Source of the DNA: Plasmopara viticola
Taxonomy: Eukaryota; Oomycota; Peronosporomycetes; Peronosporales; Peronosporaceae
NCBI GenBank assembly: GCA_001695595.3
Contig: MBPM02000072.1
Coordinates: forward strand, 186,001 to 250,000
Direction of reading: 5' to 3'
Length of the DNA: 64,000 nt
The notes beneath the pieces are model-generated. The model did not search any database. It saw nothing but the letters and a program-made list of their open reading frames with translations, and was not told the origin of the DNA. Positions 55,936 through 64,000 of the stretch are shown here, one piece after another (the first letter of the stretch is position 1; each line of letters opens with the position of its first letter). The position numbers and the translations under genes were made by a program.

Positions 55936-57084
55936 TTATTGCGAGTGTGTAAAATCTAAGAAACTCTCTAGTCCACTCATGCTAGCTGAGGTGACGTCAG
56001 ATAACGTTCTGTCTACTCGCTGTTGATGAAGTGACCGCCTTCGAAGCAAACCCTTGGGCATTTGATCAACGATTCCACGCTCTTCCAGGAACCCCAAATA
56101 CCGAGCGAAATTTAAGCCCAAGAACTCCTCAATCATTCGCAACAAGACGCTGGTCTCACAAGATGTACTGTCCGACAACACTCGAATGTGTTGACGAAGA
56201 CTTCGAATAGTAAGTAGACACGTAACGACAAACTGTTGAAAGCGTACTTTCCGCTCACGAATCACTTCATCTTTTGCCATTTCCAGTGGTGCGTTTGAAA
56301 AAAGGTGCGAGCCCCAAAGTTTTCGTGACGGAAATACACCATTCACGATTGAAGCTAGTACATTATCGCAAATAGGGCAGTGGGGTGGACGACGCCGTTT
56401 TCCTCGACTTAATCGCTTGATTAATTGCCGTCGAAGTGCTCGAAACTCTGAAAAGCGACGGACCACGCGCCACTGCTGTTTGCTCAAATGCACTACAACT
56501 TCGTAAAAAATCACGCCATCTTCGGAACGGTGCAAATGTTGGCCCGTCACGTGAGCCACTAAATAGTCCGAGTACTCGGCGTCATCCCGAAAGAGTTGGA
56601 GATCTTCACTCCCGTCTCGCACTCCCATCGCGCTTGAGCGTGAAGTAGACTCTAGCTCTTTTCGTTTCGGGGAAGTTCGCGACGACGACGATCGTTCCGT
56701 GACTGAAAACAACGATTCATGGCTATGCCGTCTCAGATTGTGCCTGTCGTCAAGCAAAGTATTTTCATTGCGATCGCGAGCCAGTAAATTGCGGGCCGAT
56801 AAACTGCATCGCCAAAGCAGTCTTGGAATCTTACCAGAGGCGCGCGGTTCGCGCCTTCTTCTTGGCAAGAGACCGTACGGATCGACAGCAAAGTGAGACT
56901 GTCGTAAGACCTCGTCCAGCGAACAAAAGGTGGATGCGGTGGAATGCATGGGTGAGTTTGAAGCGCACGTGGCGTCACTAGGCCTCATGCTGGTAAAAAG
57001 CACAAGTGTTTTCAACTTGCCTGCGATAGCCGAATGAGAAGTGCCAGCCAAAAGGTGGGTAATCGCACTTTTTTCGCGAGCCAT
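55936..57084 (-). CDS. PX-domain protein
   Basis: 382 residues from ATG 57084; five in-frame codons lie upstream from a TTG. The first 170 residues are Ser/Arg-rich and disordered. The PX domain spans about 175-325: YLVAHVTGQ, FYEVVVHL, WRVVRRFSEFRALRRQL, the FPSRKLWG segment, RKVRFQQFV and LRMIEEFLGLN. The RRFSEF basic-aromatic motif is the part of PX domains that holds the phosphate of phosphatidylinositol 3-phosphate. Between helices is an unusual insert with HCPIC. No other domain is seen. It is likely a peripheral endosomal or vacuolar protein of the sorting-nexin type without BAR. The gene converges tail to tail with copy E, 70 bp apart. Confidence 0.85.
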   Translation of the reverse strand: MAREKSAITHLLAGTSHSAIAGKLKTLVLFTSMRPSDATCASNSPMHSTASTFCSLDEVLRQSHFAVDPYGLLPRRRREPRASGKIPRLLWRCSLSARNLLARDRNENTLLDDRHNLRRHSHESLFSVTERSSSSRTSPKRKELESTSRSSAMGVRDGSEDLQLFRDDAEYSDYLVAHVTGQHLHRSEDGVIFYEVVVHLSKQQWRVVRRFSEFRALRRQLIKRLSRGKRRRPPHCPICDNVLASIVNGVFPSRKLWGSHLFSNAPLEMAKDEVIRERKVRFQQFVVTCLLTIRSLRQHIRVLSDSTSCETSVLLRMIEEFLGLNFARYLGFLEERGIVDQMPKGLLRRRSLHQQRVDRTLSDVTSASMSGLESFLDFTHSQ

Positions 57085-58391
57085 CAACTGGCCAGACAAA
57101 CGACGACTAAATGACTATTAATAGTTGAGTATTGTTGACACGGAGTTTCTTGGCCCTTGGGAAAACGAGGCAGAGAATAGCGTTGACAAGGCCAGTCGAA
57201 AAAGAAACTCTCGTGCGATCTGGATGATACAGTCAGATCTTGCTTCGAACGCAACGATCGTTGCGCTTTGGAATGCGATCATTCGAAACGCTTGCGCTTG
57301 CGGGCTATTTTGTTGGCAACGCAATGTAGTTTCGAGAAAGAATTTTATTGCTAATATGTATATTACGAACGAAGTGCACGTACTGGAACCTCGTGCCGAG
57401 TCGAGTAATCACGGATATAGACATTAACGGATCTACGATTTGCGCTATCCAAGGTAAGCACTATGCCTTAAGAAACAGATAGGAAAAGACAGGCTTGGTT
57501 CTACTGACCACCATTGGTGCGTTCAATTAGCTAAGCCAACATGCAACGGCTTAATGGTCCTCTGGACCAATGGTTCGTTAATTTAACGCTTTTCGACTCA
57601 TAAATTCAGTAGCCAGCAAACGCAATTGATATATCATCTTTACCATGATTTAACGCTGCTTCCACTATTCAGTAAGAAAGCCTCTGGTGGTTTTTGATTA
57701 CAATTCATGGCTTATAAAAGAACCAAAGCGTTGCTCTGACATGTTACACCAAAATAATTCAAGTATCTTCCGCACTGATATGTAAAACCGAAGACCCGTC
57801 GTGTAAGGTCACTTTTTATCATGTATAAGGTTAAAAATCTCGCGTCGGCTATTTTGCAATTCCAACGATGATTCTCGCTCGATAAGTTCTTGCTGAAATA
57901 GGCGAAACTATAAACGTCACGCTAACATTTACTACACATACTTATACTAAGTACTGGCATGTGACTAGGTCACACAGCACCTTGCACAGAAAAGTCGTGC
58001 AGAAAAAACAAATGACGCGACACTGTCCGCGACTATTCGCTGTTCCAGGATCGATGGATTGCGACTTAAAGACTGATAATTCACTTTATTATCGATCCTT
58101 CTTCTTATGATTCAGTAGTACGCTAGATTTGTATCTGTAATGTAGATATCACAAGACTCATCACGTGCACCTACTTATCAGATATAATGCGAAAGATGGC
58201 GGACACGTGCACGTAGGACAGTTTGATAGCGTTGGCGACGACGCTAGATAGATCCGTTGTTGGAATGTTGTAATAATAGTGCTGGTACAATACTGCAATT
58301 ACGTTATCATGAAGCTTTGATTGTCGTCGTGGACAAATTATTAATAAGCAATGACAAAGCAAAAAGGAAAACACGATTGACATGCAAAAGA
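57085..58391. other. Intergenic region, 1.3 kb
   Basis: AT-rich with no supportable gene; a plus-strand frame at 57125-57427 and a minus-strand frame at 58171-58428 have no motif. Confidence 0.6.
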
Positions 58392-60005
58392 CTAAAAGTA
58401 GCGGACAGCTCCACCTTTTAAAAGCCATTTACGCAAAGCGTTGCGCCGAACAAGCAAGACACCTGGATTTGTAGGCTGGAGGGACGGCCAGAGTGGAGGC
58501 CGACACGATTTAGTCAACAAGTCAGTGACCGCTTGCTTTAATACTGGCTTCATGTATACCTTGCTGCGTCGTCCACTTCCTGTGATGATTCGAAGATCCT
58601 GAAGCGGCGTGGTTCCTGCACACGAGACATCGCTCACGTCTTGTTGGGAGCGCCTGATTTCGTCAAATGCCAATACAATTGCGCACTTTGCGACTCCTCG
58701 AGAAAAAGTGTGCAAGTCAATCTCAAATCCGTCTTTCAGTCGCCATGGAGTCTTGCGGATAATTCCTTCATCCAACACGCGCTGAAAAGTCCGACGTGCC
58801 GGTGTAAATAATTCAAACTCGTCCAGTGTATCAATGAGTGTCGATGCATGGTTAATGTTGCGTAGATCTACTGTACGAAGCAGTCCGAGCACAATCGACA
58901 GGTCCTGCTTCAGCTTTCGCTGGTGGGCTTTTGGTGCAATAAAGGGAGTTCTTTTGTCCTTTAGTTTGTCGTTTGTTTTTGACTGTTCCAGATGACTGAC
59001 ATGGTGGATATTGTGAAGCGCTCGAATCACGACCGAACATGACAGTGCATTGATCACAGACTTTTTTAGCTTTTCTAGCTTGTGATTGCATTTCTCAACC
59101 TGTAACATTGTTTTAAAAAGATCCAAAATCCGTGCCCACTCTCTACGCTTTTCCAGGTCAATCATGCAAGCTGCAAATGTAAAGTCGTCTGGAGATGCTT
59201 GCTGTGCTTCCTGCATCTGGTTGAAAATGTCTGTTGCTAGCAAGTTCTTATGCTTCAGTCGCATCTTCTCATTATCTTCGCTGCGAATAGCAGCAACCAA
59301 AAACTGATTAAACAGCATCGTATTGGCCTTCGTGTGAACCCACTCCTTCTGTAATTTAGCATAGATCTCCATCACACGTTCATTTTCGCCAACATCCACC
59401 AGTGCCTGGCACACGGCCGTTACAAAAGCGACATCTGTCCAAACATCAGGAAACTTTTTCTCGACAAAATCGATTGTTGTCATCAGCACATCCTTCCGTC
59501 GAGCCTTTGCGGCTGTCAACATAAGCACTCGAAATGCGCGCAGTGACGGGGTGATGCCAAGTGTGTGCATTTGTGCAATCGTAGTATGCGTACTACGCCA
59601 ATCCCCTTGCGCTTTCAACTCTGACAGTAGCGCATCATAAACAGTCGACTGATCACCTCTCATCTTTTGAAAATGCTCTTTAAATTGGTCACAAAGTTGA
59701 GGCATCATAGCCAGTGCTCGCTCTGCTTGTCCCTTTCGAATCCATGAGCAACAAATTGCAATGTGCGACTGCAATGGAGCCAGAACGCCATGCTTTTCCC
59801 CTCTGCGGAGTGCGTCCACAGCCTCTCGAGTTCGATCGCTCTGCGTGCACACGCGTACGACACTGTGGACGTCCTTAGGTGAAAGAAGCGCATTTGTGTC
59901 ATTTGTTTTATGTCGAAAATCTGCTACAGCTTGACGCCAGTCCATCACGGAGACACTGGATTTGCATCGCGACTGAGACGTAAACGACAGGAATCGACGC
60001 CGCAT
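58392..60005 (-). CDS. PPR protein with C-terminal SMR domain, probably mitochondrial
   Basis: 537 residues, single exon. The N-terminus (MRRRFLSFTSQSRCKSS) is basic and hydroxylated with no acids, as in mitochondrial presequences. From about 40 to 420 run degenerate pentatricopeptide-repeat helices, for example STVYDALLSELKAQGDW, LRAFRVLMLTAA and MLFNQFLVAAI. The C-terminus (about 435-510) is a small MutS-related (SMR) domain: FEIDLHTFSRGVAKCAI, DLRIITGSGRRS and VLKQAVTDLL. The DLH motif and TGxG motif fit SMR nucleases or nucleic-acid binders. PPR-SMR proteins bind and process organelle RNA, or rescue ribosomes. Without plastids, the target here would be mitochondrial RNA. It is divergent from RPL4, 254 bp apart. 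Confidence 0.85.
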   Translation of the reverse strand: MRRRFLSFTSQSRCKSSVSVMDWRQAVADFRHKTNDTNALLSPKDVHSVVRVCTQSDRTREAVDALRRGEKHGVLAPLQSHIAICCSWIRKGQAERALAMMPQLCDQFKEHFQKMRGDQSTVYDALLSELKAQGDWRSTHTTIAQMHTLGITPSLRAFRVLMLTAAKARRKDVLMTTIDFVEKKFPDVWTDVAFVTAVCQALVDVGENERVMEIYAKLQKEWVHTKANTMLFNQFLVAAIRSEDNEKMRLKHKNLLATDIFNQMQEAQQASPDDFTFAACMIDLEKRREWARILDLFKTMLQVEKCNHKLEKLKKSVINALSCSVVIRALHNIHHVSHLEQSKTNDKLKDKRTPFIAPKAHQRKLKQDLSIVLGLLRTVDLRNINHASTLIDTLDEFELFTPARRTFQRVLDEGIIRKTPWRLKDGFEIDLHTFSRGVAKCAIVLAFDEIRRSQQDVSDVSCAGTTPLQDLRIITGSGRRSKVYMKPVLKQAVTDLLTKSCRPPLWPSLQPTNPGVLLVRRNALRKWLLKGGAVRYF

Positions 60006-60259
60006 TCCAAACGATGTTCCATTATGTACACTACATTAACTATCCTTTACAGACCGCTTTTGTTCCCAAAACTTAATATTTCGGAAAAATTCAATACGCA
60101 AATTACATTTTTGGCAATACTTCAATACCCCCTCTTGTGTGACCTTTTATCAATGACTGGCTCCGCTGCGCTTAGCGTCTTCGTGTCGTTCGAGCCCCAC
60201 ATTATTGGAATTGTCGCCGTATCCTTGCATTCGCCTACACATTCCCCGCCTCTTTCGCC

Positions 60260-61423
60260 ATGGCTTCCGTCGCTGCTAACCGCCCCGTCGTGTCTGTTTT
60301 CTCTGTCGAAGGCGAGACCGCGACCGTCACTTCGCAAGTTGTGCTTCCAGCCGTGTTTACGGCTCCCATCCGCCCAGATGTCGTGAACTTTGTACACACG
60401 AACATGGCCAAGAACCGTCGCCAGGCCTACGGTGTCTCGCGTGAAGCCGGTCATCAACACTCTGCCGAGTCGTGGGGTACAGGTCGCGCTGTGTCCCGTA
60501 TCCCGCGTATCCAGGGCGGCGGTAACCAGAGCTCCGGTCAGGCTGCCTTTGGTAACATGTGTCGTGGTGGTCGCATGTTTGCGCCCACGCGTATCTGGCG
60601 CAAGTGGCACCGCAAGATCAATGTGAACCAGCGCCGTTTTGCCGTGGCGTCGGCTTTAGCCGCTTCAGCGGTCCCTGCTCTCGTGATTGCTCGTGGCCAC
60701 CGCATCGAGAAGGTGCCTGAAGTGCCCCTTGTGCTTGATGACGCGGTGGAGGCGACTAAAAAAACCGTTCATGCTCTTAAGGTGCTTGCCAAAATTGGTG
60801 CTGATGTCGAGATTGAGAAGGTGAAAGCTTCCAAGAAGATCACGACTGGCCGTGGAAAGTCGCGCAACCGGCGCTACACCACCCGTCGTGGTCCATTGAT
60901 TGTGTACGCGAACGCCAATGGTGCCGAAAAGGCTTTCCGCAACATTCCTGGTGTGGAACTCGCTAATGTTGATCGGCTGAACCTGCTACAGCTCGCTCCT
61001 GGTGGTCACTTGGGTCGCTTTATCATCTGGACCAAATCTGCGTTCCAGAAATTGGACTCTCTTTACGGCACGTACTCGAAGATGTCCGTTGCCAAGACTG
61101 GCTACCAACTTCCGCGCCACCAGATGAACAACGCCAATCTCGGCCGTTTGATCAACTCTGATGAAATCCAGTCGGTTGTGCGGGCTGGCAAGTACCAAAA
61201 GCACCGTCGCTTCCAGAAGAAGAACCCGCTGAAGAACCTTGGTGCCATGGTGAAGCTCAACCCGTACACGCTTGTAGCTCGCCGCGCGGAGTTGCGGGCC
61301 GAGGCCTTGCGCGCTGAGAAAAAGGCGGCGTTGAAGGGGAAAAACCGCAAGAACACTTGCGAAACGGACCCAAAACGCAAGGCCCAGTCGCGTGCGTTGT
61401 TTGCCAAGAACTCTGCCGACTAG
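60260..61423 (+). CDS. RPL4: 60S ribosomal protein L4 (uL4)
   Basis: 387 residues, single exon, complete. uL4 is a core protein of the large subunit whose long loop lines the peptide exit tunnel. The motifs are those of eukaryotic L4: [40 protein letters not shown], the tunnel loop [20 protein letters not shown], then [16 protein letters not shown] and [13 protein letters not shown]. The C-terminal tail is Lys/Arg/Ala-rich, as usual. Strong, biased codon use fits high expression. An AATAAA lies about 90 nt after the stop codon. Confidence 0.97.
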   Translation: MASVAANRPVVSVFSVEGETATVTSQVVLPAVFTAPIRPDVVNFVHTNMAKNRRQAYGVSREAGHQHSAESWGTGRAVSRIPRIQGGGNQSSGQAAFGNMCRGGRMFAPTRIWRKWHRKINVNQRRFAVASALAASAVPALVIARGHRIEKVPEVPLVLDDAVEATKKTVHALKVLAKIGADVEIEKVKASKKITTGRGKSRNRRYTTRRGPLIVYANANGAEKAFRNIPGVELANVDRLNLLQLAPGGHLGRFIIWTKSAFQKLDSLYGTYSKMSVAKTGYQLPRHQMNNANLGRLINSDEIQSVVRAGKYQKHRRFQKKNPLKNLGAMVKLNPYTLVARRAELRAEALRAEKKAALKGKNRKNTCETDPKRKAQSRALFAKNSAD

Positions 61424-62038
61424 AGTGGTGTGGAGTGAGTAAGCTTTGTGGCCTTTGGGAACTACATTGATGCAGAATCAAAGCGTTTAAGACTCGTCCT
61501 TGTCGAGGAGCAATAAAAGAAAGAGGCTTTATCGAATTTGTCTTGTCAATCGAGATGGAATAGTCGAGTTATGATTGCATTAGCGCGCTAATTCTACATT
61601 GTCAATCTTGCAAATTGTCATGGGTAGGAGAGCAAGCAACACCTAGTACTAGTGAGCGGGCAACCACCGTGCGCAGTGCTTTTAAAATCTAGCTCTGCCG
61701 TGGATGTGCGAGGCGTGCATTCATAGCTTAATCATTGACAGCATTCCGAACGGAGGAGCTTACATCCATCGAGCCACTTGGGGTGCACCTAAGGCTTTTG
61801 CGACGAGCTTGGCCAGGCTTGAATGATCGAATGCTTGTGCAGCATATGACGAACTTTAGTGGCTTTAGAAGCTCGATAACAGCGTCAAAAGATCAGCGCG
61901 TCCCATTGATCAAGCAAAACTAAGAAGCTTTTTTAACATAAGTACGAGTAGACCGATGCGAAGAGGGAAGCAGGCCGTGTATAAGCAGTTTTACTTACAA
62001 AACCTAGCTTTTATCAAGAAAAACTTAAATTGCAAAGA
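61424..62038. other. Intergenic region, 0.6 kb, with poly(A) signal for RPL4
   Basis: AATAAA at 61512-61517 is a likely poly(A) signal of RPL4. The remainder shows nothing; a small open frame at 61735-61923 has no motif. Confidence 0.5.
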
Positions 62039-62557
62039 CTAGCGATCTTCGATCGGGTCTGATTCCACATCTATGGTCGTGTAGCTTGTAATCCAGTTCT
62101 GCATGGCCAGTGGCATTTCGACGGCTTTTAACTCCACAATATCCCACAATTGCAGCTTCTTCTTTTCCCTTGCTTTCCTTGTCATCTCCACTAACGTGCC
62201 GTAATTTTCCAAAATATGAGTTAAAAAATTTTGGGGTGGCTTTACGTGGTGGTAATGTATATAATGCCAATATCCTTCAGGCCAACAAAAAGTGCCATCG
62301 GTCATCGTACACGCACCCATAATTCGAGGCTGCTCCAGAGCCAGCGAACAGTTGGAAAAGCGGCAGAAGCTGTACGCCAATTCGTGGCTTTCAACAAATG
62401 CCCGAGTTAAGTACCACGCTATGGTCTTCAGGAAAGCAGGGTCACACTCAGTGAACCAAGCATCATCAACGAGGTGATGGGGATCTGGACGACTGGCGTC
62501 AAAATGTTTAGCGTTTGAATGCTTGTCCTTGGTGCACCAAAAGCCTATCTCTTGCAT
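62039..62557 (-). CDS. WPEG-motif protein of unknown function
   Basis: 172 residues from an ATG, single exon. The central sequence MTDGTFCWPEGYWHYIHYHH followed by VKPPQNF fits a pattern I know from conserved uncharacterised proteins in bacteria and protists: DGxxxWPEGxxHYxxxHxVxPPxxF. It is sometimes preceded by a Cys pair (here CRFSNC). The conserved Trp, Glu and His residues suggest a binding or catalytic site, but none is established. The C-terminal helix is Lys-rich. No signal or membrane segment is seen. The gene looks intact. Confidence 0.6.
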   Translation of the reverse strand: MQEIGFWCTKDKHSNAKHFDASRPDPHHLVDDAWFTECDPAFLKTIAWYLTRAFVESHELAYSFCRFSNCSLALEQPRIMGACTMTDGTFCWPEGYWHYIHYHHVKPPQNFLTHILENYGTLVEMTRKAREKKKLQLWDIVELKAVEMPLAMQNWITSYTTIDVESDPIEDR

Positions 62558-62778
62558 GGCAAATCAATAAACGTCATTATTGGTCAAAAAGTGTACTAAA
62601 TAGGTAAAGCCGCGTTTAAATAAAGGGAGCCTAGGTATCGCCACACACACCCAGGTATAAGACACAAATTCTCTTAAAGAAGCGTGTAAATTAAAGTCGC
62701 ATACCATACATCACACCCATAGTTTATATTTTACGAAAATAACAGAAGACTATATAAAGAAAACAAAGAGCCACATCA

Positions 62779-64000
62779 TTAGACCCAATTGCGCGTACCC
62801 CGTTGCGATGATGGGCAAGTGCGTTTGTTATGACCCTCTTCGTGACATAATCCACATTTTCGTCTTGTTCGCCTCGTTTCGTCCGAAACAAAGTACTCAA
62901 ACGCCGAGAGATCTCTAGTTGTGGTTGAAGACCCTTGGGGACGTCCTCGTCCTCGTAAAAATTCCGGATTCTGCACAGCTGTACCCGTGTTGGCAATAAG
63001 CCCAGGCAAATTCTCCTCAAGGAGTCGTTGTTGATGCCCTGCCAAGTCCTCGTAATGTTTCTGCAAATTTGCGATAATACTGCCAAAATCCCGACTTTCC
63101 GCACCAGGCAATTCAGGTGTCACGAGCTGGTGCAACCACCAGTGATAGTGGAAGTGATCGATCCGCAAATTCTCTTTTGCATCGAATAATTTCCCGGATT
63201 GTATGCGCGCACCGCAAACCCGTCGTACTTGTGAAAACGTTCGTGCATTGCTCATGTATGTCCATTGATATGGCTTGTTGCTACTCTTCAAAAGCCAAAA
63301 TGAATCGAATTAGTGTACGGGTACAGATGGTCCACTGACGAAATTCACCTTACCTACTTGACCAAATGCATGATAAGATGTTCCTATTGTTACTAGTCCA
63401 GCAACGGGCCCGCTGGTGCGAGTGAGAGAGTGCGAACGATCGTAAGCGACTTTCTGAATGATAGGTTGCCGCTGCTGTTGAGTTGACGGTACTAGTTCAT
63501 CGTAGACCGTCGCCAAGTCACCACTGGAAACGGCAATCAACTTTTTCAGAGTTGCATATCCTCCTTCGATTCGCGATGTTGCTACATAGCCGAAGTATTC
63601 TATATGTTTCGTCCAGGTTAAAATAAACTTTTTTTATGTGAGGAATCCACGTTGCTTCCAAATATGCATAACCACCATGGTTTATGACATTTCTTAACAT
63701 CGTTCACTTCTCGTAAAATTCTTCTTCGGTCGCGCAACGGTCCACTGCACACCAACTTCCGTGAAATTTCTTATAAGCCTCAATTGTAGCAAAATGCTTC
63801 TTAACATTTGCTAGCACATTTTTGTCGATGTACCAGATGCAAACTAAGGTTGTTGCTCTGGAAGGAACAAAATGAAATCCGTCCATCTAGTCTGATTCTC
63901 GATCGGTAACGATTGTTATAGGCTCAGTGGTTCTCTCCCTGAAAAGTTTTACCATTTGCTTCAGTGTCCAAATGTAATCTACCTTCCTCTCGCGCCTCAA
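62779..64000 (-). pseudogene. MULE-type transposase, frameshifted, cut by the window edge
   Basis: On the minus strand four frames in order make up the C-terminal two thirds of a Mutator-like transposase. At the edge comes TTEPITIVTDRES, the catalytic Asp region, followed by a stop. Then 63886-63704 has LVCIWYIDKNVLANVKKHF, the CxWHIxKNV block. Next, 63700-63518 has a WIPHIKKVYF segment and 63540-63310 has SSGDLATVYDEL. Finally 63291-62779 contains the C-terminal region with a CCHC zinc knuckle (CGLCHEEGHNKRTC). At least three shifts or stops separate these, so it is inactive. The 5' end and left terminal repeat lie outside the window; no terminal repeat was found on the right-hand (3') side. 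Confidence 0.82.

Noticed and set aside
1..64000. CRISPR arrays, bacterial operons, RXLR or Crinkler effectors
   Set aside because: None seen: no regularly spaced repeats, no RXLR-EER or LFLAK motif after a signal peptide.

Overview
The window is eukaryotic nuclear DNA that reads as an oomycete (water mould) genome. The evidence is short GT-AG introns (60-90 nt, one of 135 nt), dense gene blocks separated by 2-8 kb of AT-rich debris, TCATT-type initiators 20-120 nt upstream of several start codons, and oomycete-style proteins: FYVE and START lipid-binding proteins, a membrane TKL kinase, and a BAR-PH-ArfGAP-ankyrin protein. The fairly low GC content of the genes would suit a downy mildew better than most Phytophthora; that placement is inference. 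No prokaryotic operon, CRISPR array or RXLR effector was seen.

Layout. 1-1.4 kb: 3' end of a palmitoyl-protein thioesterase, then a two-exon PNRC-like candidate decapping cofactor. 4.3-5.9 kb: isocitrate lyase. 5.9-13.7 kb: gene-poor, with two tandem degraded Ty3/gypsy fragments and an old full-length tRNA-derived SINE. 13.7-30.8 kb: gene-rich, with a RING-H2 protein, a five-exon SET-like protein, a six-TM TKL kinase head to head with a membrane-anchored tandem thioredoxin-17-like protein (copy A), BRX1, a BAR-PH-ArfGAP-ankyrin protein, and a two-domain voltage-gated cation channel with EF hands. 30.9-38.2 kb: gene-poor, with a pair of perfect hairpins and a SINE flanked by a perfect 17-bp target-site duplication. 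38.2-46.5 kb: a FYVE protein and a START-PDZ-START-TM protein. 46.8-55.9 kb: four more tandem thioredoxin-17-like genes (B-E), with a frameshifted hAT element between D and E. 55.9-62.6 kb: PX protein, PPR-SMR protein, ribosomal protein L4 and a WPEG-motif protein. The right edge holds a broken MULE transposase.

The most interesting content is the family of five type II membrane proteins with two TXNDC17/TRP14-like domains on the non-cytosolic side. Domain 2 keeps a CPxC site in all five. Domain 1 keeps CPDC only in copy B and has lost it differently in the other four. Variable stalks, N-glycosylation sequons and tight tandem spacing point to a lineage-specific family working in the secretory pathway or at the cell surface. 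Its function is unknown.
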